NCBI GenBank assembly: GCA_937883755.1
Contig: CAKZYA010000012.1
Coordinates: forward strand, 1 to 64,000
DNA length: 64,000 nt
Direction of reading: 5' to 3'
Origin: an uncultured Flammeovirgaceae bacterium
GTDB taxonomy: Bacteria; Bacteroidota; Bacteroidia; Cytophagales; Cyclobacteriaceae
The position numbers and the translations under genes are program-made. Positions 54,940-64,000 of the stretch are shown one piece after another. The notes beneath the pieces are model-generated. The model saw nothing but the letters and a program-made list of their open reading frames with translations, did not search any database and was not told the DNA's origin. Numbering within the stretch: the stretch's first letter is position 1; each line of letters opens with the position of its first letter.

Positions 54940-56031
54940 ATGAGAGTAGTGTTTTTCACACTTTTACTTACTTATTTATCCTCTAGTTTTCTGTTGGCTC
55001 AGGAGCAAATTTATAGTGGGGAAAAGCCGGAATTGGTTTCTATCTGGCACCGGGTGGCCGATACTTCCCCGGTGTTACGTTCGGTAGAAGCCGCGGAAAT
55101 CTCTCCCGATGGTCAGCTAGCAGTTTCTGGTTCTAAATTTGGCTATAAAGTAATGTTATGGCGAATCGCTGACGGAGCTTTACTGTGGGAAACTGCCCAT
55201 GAGTCAGAAGTGGAATGTGTCGTATTTTCGCCCGATGGAAAACGAGTAGCTACAGGGGGGGAAGATTATTACGTTCGTATTTGGGACGTAGCTACCGGAG
55301 CAAAACTGGCTAGCTGGGAGCACGATAGCGGTTTGGATGGAATCACCTGGTCACACGATGGAAAAATTATTGCCACTGGTTCAGAAGCTGGCGATGCTTT
55401 TCTATGGGATGCCCAAACCTACGAAATGATTGGAAAAGTAAACGCGGGTTCTACTATCAACTCTCTACATTTTACCAAAAATGATTCGCTGCTGCTAGTC
55501 GGAGGTAATATTCAAACCCCTGACCCAGAAACCAGAAGGACGGTGTACACTGGGTTTGCTAAGCTTATTGATGTTAAGCAGCAAAAAATCATTCGGAGCT
55601 ACGGTGCACACGCAGCTTCGGTAAAGTCAGTGAGACTTTCTCCGGATGAATCAATGCTGGCTACGGGTAGTTTTGACAGTACCGCCCGGGTATTTAATCT
55701 CGAAACAGCCGAGTTAGTCTATGAATTTAAAGAACCCCTTCGGGTAGAAGCCGTGGCTTTTACTGGCGACGGACAGTTTCTGGCAACCGGTGGTCATCAA
55801 CTAAAAATTAGTTTCTACCGCCTTAGCGACGGAGAATTAGTCCACGAGCTACCCGCCCCTCGCACTGAATATCTGGATTTTTCTAGTGATGGGCGACTAC
55901 TACTAACATCTCATGAAGATAGCGGTCTACTATCACTCTACATGATGTTATCCAATACCCAGCAACGAGGAAATTACCAAGAAGTAGCTGACAAACAACT
56001 GAATAACCGCGATCTGAAGAAGAATAACTAG
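54940..56031 (+). CDS. Exported WD40-repeat protein
   Basis: 363 residues from the ATG at 54940, where the signal peptide MRVVFFTLLLTYLSSSFLLA begins. About six WD40 repeats: ISPDGQLAVSGSKFGYKVML, FSPDGKRVATGGEDYYVRIW, WSHDGKIIATGSEAGDAFLW, LSPDESMLATGSFDSTARVF, FTGDGQFLATGGHQLKISFY and a last strand. It is likely a periplasmic or surface beta-propeller scaffold. There is no enzymatic domain, so it probably acts by protein binding. Exported WD40 proteins are common in this phylum. Confidence 0.85.
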   Translation: MRVVFFTLLLTYLSSSFLLAQEQIYSGEKPELVSIWHRVADTSPVLRSVEAAEISPDGQLAVSGSKFGYKVMLWRIADGALLWETAHESEVECVVFSPDGKRVATGGEDYYVRIWDVATGAKLASWEHDSGLDGITWSHDGKIIATGSEAGDAFLWDAQTYEMIGKVNAGSTINSLHFTKNDSLLLVGGNIQTPDPETRRTVYTGFAKLIDVKQQKIIRSYGAHAASVKSVRLSPDESMLATGSFDSTARVFNLETAELVYEFKEPLRVEAVAFTGDGQFLATGGHQLKISFYRLSDGELVHELPAPRTEYLDFSSDGRLLLTSHEDSGLLSLYMMLSNTQQRGNYQEVADKQLNNRDLKKNN

Positions 56032-56040
56032 CTCATTAAT

Positions 56041-56128
56041 GAATGATGAGTAATGACGAATGATTAATTAAAATCATCAATCATTTACGCCATTGTCCAC
56101 TATCAACTATCCATTATCAATTGAATCT
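56041..56128. repeat. Degenerate AT-rich intergenic repeat
   Basis: Tandem near-copies of AATGATGAGTAATGA and CCATTATCAATT-type units. Similar tracts lie at 12345-12421 and 56732-56790. This kind of simple sequence is common between Bacteroidota genes and holds no gene. Confidence 0.45.
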
Positions 56129-56731
56129 ATGAATTTACTAACTCTTAATCGCAGCGAATTTGGTGATCCTGCCAACGAAAGTAATATTCCTTCCTTAGAG
56201 GAAGCTGAAAATTTGCTGGATGAATGGGTGAAAAATGGTAGTCTAAAACGGCATATGCGGCAGGTAGGTATGCTGATGAAGGCTTGGGCAAAAGAAAAAG
56301 AACAGCTTTCTGCACAGGAACAAATCAAGTGGGAGATTGCCGGATTGCTGCATGATGCCGATTGGGATCAGTGGCCAAAGCAGCACTGCCGCAAAATTGT
56401 GGAAGAACTGGAAAGTCGGGATGTTGCCCCTAGCATTATTCGGGCAATTGCCTCCCACGGACCAAGTCACTTTGGGGTGGAGCCAAAGAGCAAAATGGAT
56501 AAGATGCTCTATGCCTTTGATGAGTTATCGGGATTGATTCATGCGTATTCGTTGATGCGCCCGACGGGTTACGAAGGAATGCAACCTAAAGGCGTTAAAA
56601 AGCGATTGAAAGACAAATCATTTGCTGCCCAGGTTTCCCGAGAAGACATTCGTGATGCCAGCGAACGAGTGGGAGTAGATTTGAATGAGCTAATTACCTT
56701 TATCATTCAGCACCAAGCTGATGTAGAGTGA
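56129..56731 (+). CDS. HD-domain protein
   Basis: 200 residues from the ATG at 56129. SLKRHMRQVGMLMKAWA gives the first His, EIAGLLHDADWDQWPKQH the HD pair, and AIASHGPSHFG a later His. This resembles the HDIG/YmdB-like predicted hydrolases that act on nucleotides. MDKMLYAFDELSGLIHAYSL provides the Asp of the metal site. Cytoplasmic. The substrate is unknown and could be (p)ppGpp or a nucleotide. Two gene-free AT-rich tracts flank the gene. Confidence 0.85.
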   Translation: MNLLTLNRSEFGDPANESNIPSLEEAENLLDEWVKNGSLKRHMRQVGMLMKAWAKEKEQLSAQEQIKWEIAGLLHDADWDQWPKQHCRKIVEELESRDVAPSIIRAIASHGPSHFGVEPKSKMDKMLYAFDELSGLIHAYSLMRPTGYEGMQPKGVKKRLKDKSFAAQVSREDIRDASERVGVDLNELITFIIQHQADVE

Positions 56732-56795
56732 ATAATGAGTTTATATACTCCATTATTCACTAATCATTAACCATCAGTCATTAAATCTAAGCAGA

Positions 56796-58025
56796 GTGGT
56801 ACAGCAGAGAGGATTGTTGAGCGATCCTGAAGTTATCAAAAACCAGTTTCCGATCTTCTCGAAGCATCCGAAACTGGTTTATCTGGATAATGCCGCTACC
56901 ACCCAGCGATCGCAGTCGGTAATTGACCGAATCAGTAACTTTCATCAGCAAGAAAACGCCAGCATTCGTCGGGGAGCGTATCGATTAGCATCTCAGGCTA
57001 CTCAAGGATTTGAAGCCGGACGAGCCGCTATTGCCAATTTTTTTGGGGCTTCTTCCAGCGAATGTATTGCGTTTACTTCGGGCACGACCGAGTCAATTAA
57101 TATAGTAGCCCGCTCAATTATCGGCCCAAAGGTAAAAGAAGGGAGTAATATCGTAGTGACGCTGATGGAGCATCACGCGAACTTCATTCCCTGGCAAGTG
57201 CTGTGTCAGGAAAAGAGCTTAGAGCTACGGGTTGCCCCGCTAAATGATCGAGGTGAGTTAGATATGAATAAATTTGAGGAGCTGATCGATTACCGAACCG
57301 TTGTGGTTGCGGTCACTCATATATCCAACACGCTAGGTACGATAAACCCTATCAGCGAAATCATTCAGTTAGCGCATCGCCAGCGAGCCTCAGTATTAAT
57401 TGATGTTGCCCAAAGTGCGACTTTGTATCCAATCAATGTCCAGGAATTGGATTGTGACTTCCTGGTTTGCTCGGCTCATAAGATGTTTGGGCCGTTTGGA
57501 GTGGGAATATTGTACGTCAATCCTCGCCACCATCAATCGGTTCAACCCTACAACTACGGAGGGGGAATCATTCATTCAGTTACGGTAAATAAAACTGACT
57601 TTTTGCCTTACCCTCGTAATCTAGAAGCCGGAACACCCAATGTAGCTGGGGTAATTGGCATTGCCGAAGCTATTCGTTTTATTCAAACTCTTGACCGGAA
57701 GAAAATCAATCAGCAGCTTCACGAATTAACAGCGTATGCTCGTCAACAACTCGCTGAAATCGAGGGACTTTCGTTAGTGGGAAACCCTAACAATAGCAGT
57801 AGTATTGTATCATTTACTATGGACGGAATGCATCCGCACGATATTTCTAGCTTTCTGAACGAAGATAATATCGCGGTACGGGCGGGTCAGCACTGTACTC
57901 AGCCTTTGCTCGATCAGTTGGGGCTGCCTGCTACGGTTCGGGCTTCTTTTTCCGCGTACAACTGTTTGGAAGATGTAGATAAACTGGTAACCTCACTCCG
58001 AGAGATGAAATCGTTTTGGACATGA
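56796..58025 (+). CDS. sufS: Cysteine desulfurase SufS
   Basis: 409 residues, GTG start. PLP-fold type I: LVYLDNAATTQRSQSVID, FTSGTTESINIVARSI, VTLMEHHANFIPWQ, DVAQSATLYPINVQELDC, the PLP lysine Lys229 in CSAHKMFGPFGVGIL and the persulfide Cys367 in VRAGQHCTQPLL. This is group II (SufS) rather than NifS/IscS, given the short Cys loop. It transfers sulfur from cysteine to the scaffold protein encoded directly downstream (4-bp overlap). The order sufS-sufU is usual in bacteria with the SufU system. Confidence 0.95.
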   Translation: MVQQRGLLSDPEVIKNQFPIFSKHPKLVYLDNAATTQRSQSVIDRISNFHQQENASIRRGAYRLASQATQGFEAGRAAIANFFGASSSECIAFTSGTTESINIVARSIIGPKVKEGSNIVVTLMEHHANFIPWQVLCQEKSLELRVAPLNDRGELDMNKFEELIDYRTVVVAVTHISNTLGTINPISEIIQLAHRQRASVLIDVAQSATLYPINVQELDCDFLVCSAHKMFGPFGVGILYVNPRHHQSVQPYNYGGGIIHSVTVNKTDFLPYPRNLEAGTPNVAGVIGIAEAIRFIQTLDRKKINQQLHELTAYARQQLAEIEGLSLVGNPNNSSSIVSFTMDGMHPHDISSFLNEDNIAVRAGQHCTQPLLDQLGLPATVRASFSAYNCLEDVDKLVTSLREMKSFWT

Positions 58026-58438
58026 CCCGAGATGAAATTAAGCAATTGTTCAAGGAAAAGATTGTGCCCCACCAGCGTGAGCCTTATCATTTTCAATTGG
58101 TTGAGAATCCTGACTACGAAGTACCAGCCTACAACCCTTTTTGTGGCGATAAGTATACCATTCAGTTCACCAATGAACAACAAGCTTATTTTCAAGGAAT
58201 AGGCTGCGCTATTTCTAAAGCATCCACCTCATTACTATTGCAGCGTATTGAAGGTATGTCGGGGGCAGAGATAATAGCCTATTGTCAGCAGTTTTTACAA
58301 GCTCTAGAAGAAGATCAGCCGATTCAGGATGAAGAACTCGCGGTGCTAGCTTCTTTGAAGTATTTTGACGGACGAATGGACTGTATTACCTTGCCTTGGA
58401 AAGCCTTGCAGGACTACTTTACCGAACTCGCCGAATAA
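58022..58438 (+). CDS. sufU: SufU-type sulfur transfer/scaffold protein
   Basis: 138 residues from the ATG at 58022, which overlaps the sufS stop codon as ATGA. NPFCGDKYTIQF holds Cys41, GIGCAISKASTSLLL holds Cys62 and GRMDCITLPWKAL holds Cys121. The three Cys of zinc-binding SufU are therefore present, but the Asp-ligand region is as in SufU rather than IscU. With SufS it forms a desulfurase/zinc-swap pair. No sufBCD genes are in the window. Confidence 0.9.
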   Translation: MTRDEIKQLFKEKIVPHQREPYHFQLVENPDYEVPAYNPFCGDKYTIQFTNEQQAYFQGIGCAISKASTSLLLQRIEGMSGAEIIAYCQQFLQALEEDQPIQDEELAVLASLKYFDGRMDCITLPWKALQDYFTELAE

Positions 58439-58444
58439 CCTACC

Positions 58445-60664
58445 ATGCTAAAATCACTTGCTAAATCTACTCCGTTGGGTATTTTACTTATCTGGAATGC
58501 CCTCATAGCTGGAATCGCTGGATTCTATTTTGCGACGGGCTTGCCACCCTGGCTGATAGCATTGGCTGGGGCACTACTCGGCTCATTGGCTACGCTAATT
58601 TTGTATATTATTTTTCAGTGGTTAGGGAAATGGGGACGCCAACTTCCTCTTAAACTAGTGGCAGCCGTTTTAGGAAGTGTAGTTGGTCTGGTAATCATTA
58701 AGGAAACTGCTTTTCGTTGGCCCGATCAGGTGTACTATCCGGCTATGCTGTCAGCCATTGTGATTTGTTTGATTTTTTACTACAGCATCAGAAAGTTAGC
58801 CATCCACTCTAGAGATAAGCTGGCGTGGTTAGGAGCTGGGATAACCTTGGCGATTTTAGCATTTAGTGTTTTTTGGCTACAGCGAGAAGGAACTGATCCA
58901 TTTGCTGGAGAAAACTCACCATCCTTTGCTGGTGCTACCGTACCTACCTTGTCTGATGAGGGGTTGGTAAGTCCCGTAACCCTCGGGAAATATTCGGTAA
59001 AGGCATTCACCTACGGTAGCGGTGACGATCAACAACGCGAAGAGTACGCTGAAGGCGTTACCTACCAAACTTCAACCGTAGATGCTACGCGTTTACTACC
59101 GGACTGGAAGGGCAAGAAGAAAAAGTGGCGGGAACGCTACTGGGGCTTTGGGGTAGAAAATTTTCCACTGAACGGAAGAGTTTATATGCCCGAGGGCAAA
59201 GGGAGCTTCCCACTGATTTTGATCGTCCACGGAAACCACAGTATGATTGACTACTCAGACAATGGTTACGGATACCTGGGGGAGTTGCTCGCTAGTCGGG
59301 GGTTTATTACCGTGTCAGTAGATGAGAATTTTATCAACGGGCATTGGTCAGGGGATTTTCGGGGGAAGGAAATGCCAGCGCGGGCTTGGCTATTGCTAAA
59401 GCATATCGAGCAATGGCAAACGTGGAACAATACTGTCGGGCACGATCTTTCGGTTAAGGTAGATCTAAATAATATAATATTGATCGGGCATTCCCGAGGG
59501 GGCGAAGCAGTCTCTATTGCAGCTGAATTCAACAAATTACCTAACTTTCCTGACGATGCCCGAGAAGTGTTTGATTTCAATTTTGGTATCCAGGGAGTCA
59601 TAGCCATCGCCCCCACTGATTATCGCTATCATCGGCAAATTACCTTGAGGGACGTTAGCTATCTTTCTCTCCAAGGTTCGTATGATGCCGATGAGGCTAG
59701 TTTCTGGGGAATGCGGCCTTACCGACGGCTTAACTTTAGCGATAGCAGTCAACACTTTAAGGCTGGCGTCTACTTGCATCGGGCGAACCACGGACAGTTT
59801 AACACCACCTGGGGGCGAAGCGATTTTGGTGGAACGATGAGTTGGCTACTTAACACTGAGCCGATGATGTCCGGCGAGGAACAGCAACAAGCCGCCCAGG
59901 TCTTTATCACCGCTTTTGCTGAGGCTACCCTCCACCAAAACCGTGAATATCTACCTCTGTTTAAAAATGTGGCTGTTGCTCGCGATTGGTTACCTGAGCA
60001 GTATTATCTTACGCACTACCAAAATGCTAATGCTGTTACCCTAGTTGATTTCGAGGATGATATTAATGTAACAACGGCTGGGAAAAATGCTAACGTTCAG
60101 GCTGAAAACTTTAAAATCTGGCGGGAAGAAAATCTAAGTGCGCGTGATCAGGGTAGTCAAGAAAACAATGCGGTAGTGCTAGGTTGGGATTACGGAACCG
60201 CTATCAATCCCGATTCTTTGGCTCGCTACGAAATTATTATTAACGACACCGTTTTTATTAACTCAATCACCGATTCTCTAGGCGACCTTCGAGTAAGCGT
60301 AGCAGCAGGCGACTTTAAAGAGCTTAACCAACTAACTGAGGGGCAAAAAGACCGGGATGAACCGGAGCTGGATATGAGCATTGTGCTAACTGATCGGTCT
60401 GGGCAACGTACCAAAATATTAGTAAGTAGCACTAAAAAGATAGCTCCCCGCCTCAAAACCCGCTTTACCAAACTGGCTTCTCTGGATAAAGATATGATCG
60501 GTAATGAATGGGAAGTACAACTCCAAACATTTCATTTGCCCCTAGCTACTTTTCAAGCAGATAATCCAGGGTTCAACATTCAAAAGCTGCATAAAATCTC
60601 TTTTGTATTTGATCAAAATCCTTATGGGGTGGTGGTGATTGACGATATTGGCTTTAGTCCTTAG
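58445..60664 (+). CDS. Large membrane-anchored alpha/beta hydrolase
   Basis: 739 residues. The N-terminal 150 residues have five hydrophobic helices (about 12-32, 36-58, 68-86, 95-113, 125-147), then a periplasmic hydrolase domain with SFPLILIVHGNHSMIDYSDN, the nucleophile Ser350 in ILIGHSRGGEAVSIA and a closing YLHRANHGQFNTTWGRSD. This resembles PET-hydrolase or chlorophyllase-like folds. Residues about 510-739 form a C-terminal beta-rich domain (VDFEDDINVTTAGKNANVQA; KISFVFDQNPYGVVVIDDIG). It starts 6 bp after sufU and probably shares its transcript, with no obvious functional link. Substrate is unknown. Confidence 0.85.
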   Translation: MLKSLAKSTPLGILLIWNALIAGIAGFYFATGLPPWLIALAGALLGSLATLILYIIFQWLGKWGRQLPLKLVAAVLGSVVGLVIIKETAFRWPDQVYYPAMLSAIVICLIFYYSIRKLAIHSRDKLAWLGAGITLAILAFSVFWLQREGTDPFAGENSPSFAGATVPTLSDEGLVSPVTLGKYSVKAFTYGSGDDQQREEYAEGVTYQTSTVDATRLLPDWKGKKKKWRERYWGFGVENFPLNGRVYMPEGKGSFPLILIVHGNHSMIDYSDNGYGYLGELLASRGFITVSVDENFINGHWSGDFRGKEMPARAWLLLKHIEQWQTWNNTVGHDLSVKVDLNNIILIGHSRGGEAVSIAAEFNKLPNFPDDAREVFDFNFGIQGVIAIAPTDYRYHRQITLRDVSYLSLQGSYDADEASFWGMRPYRRLNFSDSSQHFKAGVYLHRANHGQFNTTWGRSDFGGTMSWLLNTEPMMSGEEQQQAAQVFITAFAEATLHQNREYLPLFKNVAVARDWLPEQYYLTHYQNANAVTLVDFEDDINVTTAGKNANVQAENFKIWREENLSARDQGSQENNAVVLGWDYGTAINPDSLARYEIIINDTVFINSITDSLGDLRVSVAAGDFKELNQLTEGQKDRDEPELDMSIVLTDRSGQRTKILVSSTKKIAPRLKTRFTKLASLDKDMIGNEWEVQLQTFHLPLATFQADNPGFNIQKLHKISFVFDQNPYGVVVIDDIGFSP

Positions 60665-60702
60665 TCAGAGATATGACTATGGTTCATCACCGAGATACAA
60701 AA

Positions 60703-60731
60703 AACCGACGGCACACAAGGTGCTGTCGGTT
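60703..60731. terminator. Hairpin after the membrane hydrolase gene
   Basis: AACCGACGGCAC-ACAAG-GTGCTGTCGGTT has 12-bp arms with one mismatch (G-T pair in RNA). There is no T-tract on the plus strand, while the minus strand has six T after the stem. It lies 39 bp after the stop codon. The rest of 60732-61016 holds no gene that I can support. Confidence 0.55.
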
Positions 60732-61016
60732 ACCGAAGGTCTGGATAGTTTAGTATAGAACAAGGTTTTAACCTTCGTGGAGATCAATCTATTCCACTAT
60801 TACCTATGTGCTTGCAGTATGGTGGGTAATAGCTGTTTTGTACATTGCGTCAAGTAAATACCTTGCCATATGCCTCTTTGAGGCAAAATCAGCGATTCCT
60901 ATCTCATAGATGAGGGGAAAATTCCTCAATGTGAGGCAGAAATGCAGTTGTAGTTTTCCGCGGAGAGTTTTTTGTGTTATCTTCAAGGCTTAATTCTACA
61001 CAAACTACCTCTTTCT

Positions 61017-64000
61017 ATGCAATACCGTTCTATTCTCCTAATCTTTCTACTAAGTCTATGTAGTTTTATTGCCGCCGACAGCTTCGCTCAACGTAAGAAG
61101 AAAGGTGCATCGGCGTCTTTAGATATTGATACTACCCTTTACCAAGGAATGCAGTGGCGTTCCATTGGGCCTTACCGGGGCGGGCGTTCCTGCGCAGTAA
61201 CTGGCGTGCCTGGTCAGCCTAATTTATTCTACTTTGGCTCAACCGGGGGCGGTGTATGGCGAACTCAGGATGGTGGTCAATCCTGGAAAAACATCTCAGA
61301 TGGTTACTTCGGGGGTTCAATTGGTGCGATAGCCGTGAGCGAGTACGATAATAACGTGATTTATGTCGGCGGAGGTGAGAAAACGGTTCGGGGTAATGTC
61401 TCCTTTGGTTACGGGGTTTGGAAAACAACTGATGCTGGAAAAACCTGGCAATCGATGGGCTTAGACCAGTCCCGCCACATTGGGCGAATCAGAATCCATC
61501 CGAAAAATCCCGATTTGGTGTATGTAGCAGCGATGGGTAATTTATTTGCACCTAATGATGAACGAGGCATTTTCCGATCTAAGGACGGCGGTCAGACCTG
61601 GGAGAAAGTACTATTTGCGAACCCTGATGCCGGGGCGGTAGATTTGGCGATAGACCCTAACAACCCTAGAATACTTTACGCGAGCACTTGGCGTATTCGT
61701 CGTACTCCGTATAGCTTGTCGAGTGGGGGAGAAGGTTCAGCCTTATGGAAAAGCACTGATGGGGGCGACACCTGGAAGGAAATATCACTCAATAAGGGAA
61801 TGCCGGAAGGCCCGCTGGGAATTATTGGTGTATCCGTCTCGCCAGTCAATTCTGAACGAGTATTCGCTATTGTGGAGGCTGAGAACGGTGGAGTTTTCCG
61901 TTCGGATGATGCCGGGGCAACCTGGACAAAGACTAACGATGACCGTAGCCTCCGTCAGCGAGCCTGGTACTACTCCCGTATTTACGCTGACACCCAAGAC
62001 GAAGACATCGTTTATGTGATGAATGTGCGCTATCATCAGTCCAAAGATGGAGGTAAAACCTTCGAGCCTTCGGTAGCTCCCCACGGTGATCATCACGATC
62101 TGTGGATTTCGCCCGAAGATAATTCCCGCATGGTGATTGGCGACGATGGAGGAGCACAGGTGAGCTTTGATCAGGGAGCTAACTGGACTACCTACCACAA
62201 CCAGCCCACGGCTCAGTTTTATCGGGTCACTACCGATGATCATTTTCCCTACCGTATTTACGGAGCCCAGCAGGATAATTCTACTATACGAGTTTTGCAT
62301 CGCACCGACGGTAGTGATATTGATGAAAGCCATTGGGAAGCGACGGCTGGGGGTGAGAGCGCCCATCTGGCGATTGACCCCAAGGATAATGAAGTAGTAT
62401 ACGGAGGTAGCTACGGCGGGTTTTTATCTCGGGTGAACCATGAGAAGGAGCAATCACGTATTATCAATGTTTGGCCCGATAACCCTATGGGCTACGGAGC
62501 TGAAGGGATGAAATATCGCTTTCAGTGGAATTTTCCCATCTTCTTTTCTCCTCATAATCCTAAGAAACTATACACCGCTTCTAATCACTTGCATGTTTCT
62601 ACCGATGAAGGACAAAGCTGGGGAATCATCAGCCCAGACTTAACCCGAGCCGATTCTTCTAAGTTGAAATCCTCGGGTGGGCCGATCACGCAAGATAATA
62701 CCGGAGTGGAATACTATGCTACTATTTTTGCTGCGGTAGAATCTCCTCGCGAAGAGGGCGTAATTTGGACAGGTTCTGACGATGGGTTGATTCACCTTAG
62801 CCGGGATAATGGTGAGAATTGGACAAACGTTACGCCGCCCGATATGCCTGAGTGGATGATGATTAACAGTATTGATGTGCATCCGTTTGTAGACGGTGGT
62901 GCCTACGTAGCGGGTACCCGTTATAAGCTAGGAGATTTTACACCTTACCTGTACAAGACTACCAACTATGGAGCTAGCTGGGAAGAAATTACCAGTGGCA
63001 TTGAAAGTGAGCATTTTACTCGAGTCGTACGAGCCGACCCCGAGCAAGAGAGCTTACTTTACGCTGGTACCGAAACCGCGATGTATATATCATTTGACGA
63101 CGGCAGCAGTTGGCAGCCGTTTCAACTAAACTTACCTACTGTACCTATCACCGATCTTACTATCAAAAATAATAATCTAATTGCGGCTACTCAAGGGCGT
63201 AGTTTTTGGATAATTGATGATCTGACCCCATTGCATCAGCTTAGTAATCAAGCCATGCGGGAAGATTTTCAACGGAACGGGTATCATCTTTACCAGCCGA
63301 TGGAAAGCTATCGGATGGGTGGTTCCCAAGGTGAGCCTTCTCTCACCGCCGGAACCAATCATCCAGGGGGCGTGATGGTACATTTTGTGCTTGCTGAAGA
63401 ACCTGATACTGCTCAGGCAGTTGTTCTGCAAATTCAAGAGAAAGACGGAACGCTAATTCGGGAATTTAGCACGATGGAGGAAGATGAGAGTAAAAACCCG
63501 TTAAAGGGTAAACTAGAAGTTCAGCGTGGATTTAATCGCTTTGTGTGGGATATGCGTTATCCGGGCGCCAAGACTTTTGAGGGAATGATTCTCTGGGGTG
63601 GTGGAACGCAAGGTCCTAAAGCAGTACCCGGCGAATACCAGGTGACACTGAAAGTTGGTGACCAGCAAATGACCCAGCCGTTTACTATTTTAGCAGATCC
63701 TCGTTGGGAAGCCAGCCCACAGGATATTCAAGCTCAGTTTGATTTCTTAATTTCTGCCCGTGATAAGCTGTCAGAAACGCATCAAACCATTGAAGATATT
63801 CAGGAGGTGCGAGAACAGATGAATCTGGTGGTAGAACGGGTAAAAGATGAAGAAGAAATGAAAGACGTAGTAGAGATGGCGAAGGAAATTGACCAGCGTA
63901 TCACTGCCATTGAAGAAAATCTGTATCAAACCAAAAACCGCAGTCGACAAGATCCATTGAATTACCCCATTCAACTCAACAACAAATTAGCGAACGTAGC
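61017..64000 (+). CDS. Exported sortilin/VPS10-like BNR-repeat protein, incomplete at window end
   Basis: 994 codons are readable and the frame stays open to the edge. Signal peptide MQYRSILLIFLLSLCSFIAA. WRSIGPYRGGRS and LFYFGSTGGGVWRTQDGGQSW open a large beta-propeller with repeated Asp-boxes (SKDGGQTW, STDGGDTW, SDDAGATW, STDEGQSW, SRDNGENW). These belong to the sortilin-like 'glycosyl hydrolase' VPS10 group common in Bacteroidota. PHGDHHDLWISPEDNSRM and AQFYRVTTDDHFPYRIYGAQ are typical of that group. The C-terminal part has FVWDMRYPGAKTFEGMILW and a coiled coil near 900-960. Whether it is an enzyme or a binding protein is unknown. Confidence 0.88.
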   Translation, partial: MQYRSILLIFLLSLCSFIAADSFAQRKKKGASASLDIDTTLYQGMQWRSIGPYRGGRSCAVTGVPGQPNLFYFGSTGGGVWRTQDGGQSWKNISDGYFGGSIGAIAVSEYDNNVIYVGGGEKTVRGNVSFGYGVWKTTDAGKTWQSMGLDQSRHIGRIRIHPKNPDLVYVAAMGNLFAPNDERGIFRSKDGGQTWEKVLFANPDAGAVDLAIDPNNPRILYASTWRIRRTPYSLSSGGEGSALWKSTDGGDTWKEISLNKGMPEGPLGIIGVSVSPVNSERVFAIVEAENGGVFRSDDAGATWTKTNDDRSLRQRAWYYSRIYADTQDEDIVYVMNVRYHQSKDGGKTFEPSVAPHGDHHDLWISPEDNSRMVIGDDGGAQVSFDQGANWTTYHNQPTAQFYRVTTDDHFPYRIYGAQQDNSTIRVLHRTDGSDIDESHWEATAGGESAHLAIDPKDNEVVYGGSYGGFLSRVNHEKEQSRIINVWPDNPMGYGAEGMKYRFQWNFPIFFSPHNPKKLYTASNHLHVSTDEGQSWGIISPDLTRADSSKLKSSGGPITQDNTGVEYYATIFAAVESPREEGVIWTGSDDGLIHLSRDNGENWTNVTPPDMPEWMMINSIDVHPFVDGGAYVAGTRYKLGDFTPYLYKTTNYGASWEEITSGIESEHFTRVVRADPEQESLLYAGTETAMYISFDDGSSWQPFQLNLPTVPITDLTIKNNNLIAATQGRSFWIIDDLTPLHQLSNQAMREDFQRNGYHLYQPMESYRMGGSQGEPSLTAGTNHPGGVMVHFVLAEEPDTAQAVVLQIQEKDGTLIREFSTMEEDESKNPLKGKLEVQRGFNRFVWDMRYPGAKTFEGMILWGGGTQGPKAVPGEYQVTLKVGDQQMTQPFTILADPRWEASPQDIQAQFDFLISARDKLSETHQTIEDIQEVREQMNLVVERVKDEEEMKDVVEMAKEIDQRITAIEENLYQTKNRSRQDPLNYPIQLNNKLANV

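Noticed and set aside
61785-62366. 193-codon frame on the minus strand
   Set aside because: A shadow of the BNR gene, whose Asp-box repeats generate long antisense frames.

Overview
The window reads as chromosome of a marine-type Bacteroidota, most likely a Cytophagales relative. The basis is gene content and signals, not a database match. There are many signal-peptide and short-lipobox lipoproteins, few Shine-Dalgarno sequences, a promoter resembling TTTG-N20-TAnnTTTG, BlaI/M56 and Crp/Fnr regulators, TPR-linked regulators, and several sulfatases beside glycan-active enzymes. No rRNA, tRNA, CRISPR array or intact transposase was seen. About 50 protein genes are supported, and most are complete.

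Layout. 0-2 kb: a lone gene between palindromic and attC-like sequence, then an F420/NADP-type reductase overlapping a DoxX-like gene. 2-9.3 kb (minus): GH2 beta-galactosidase and sulfatase, an FAD amine-oxidase-like protein, and a YdcF/DUF218 protein. 9.7-15 kb: a GH15 glucoamylase-like enzyme, a zinc-ligand-less MsrB lipoprotein, a 2-hydroxyacid dehydrogenase, and a TetR/SDR pair with a shared operator-like sequence. 15.3-19 kb: class IV aminotransferase, serine beta-lactamase-fold hydrolase and amidase in a row. 19.4-25.7 kb: a tripartite RND efflux system. 26.4-29.4 kb: a sulfatase overlapping a BNR_4 (ulvan-lyase-like) protein. 29.4-31.3 kb: an M56 metallopeptidase fused to BamA-like POTRA domains, plus BlaI, behind paired operators. 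31.3-34.3 kb: an integron-like relic. 34.4-40.3 kb (minus): sorbosone-dehydrogenase-like/cytochrome c protein, DUF1080-PA14 protein and sulfatase. 40.4-51 kb: mixed regulators, stress proteins, lipoproteins, a bestrophin and a DprE2/DprE1-like pair. 51.3-60.7 kb: Pcm, TPR histidine kinase, CBS, WD40 and HD-domain proteins, SufS/SufU and a large membrane hydrolase. 61 kb to the end: an incomplete sortilin/BNR-type exported protein.

How genes may work together. Three sulfatases, GH2, BNR_4, DUF1080, the sorbosone-dehydrogenase-like protein and DUF1593 suggest scavenging of sulfated polysaccharide. No SusC/SusD pair and no sulfatase-maturing enzyme are present, so this is scattered accessory capacity rather than a canonical PUL.

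The most unusual part is 31.3-34.3 kb. A truncated tyrosine recombinase, with the catalytic His of its LGH box changed to Arg, is followed by a 22-bp perfect palindrome and two one-gene units. Each unit starts with a GTT-type 7-mer and ends with its exact reverse complement: GTTGGCA/TGCCAAC and GTTGTAA/TTACAAC. Each is followed by an imperfect hairpin with unpaired bases. That is the arrangement of integron gene cassettes with attC sites. The same palindrome and a related attC-like sequence bracket the first gene of the window. The M56-POTRA fusion is the second item most worth following up.
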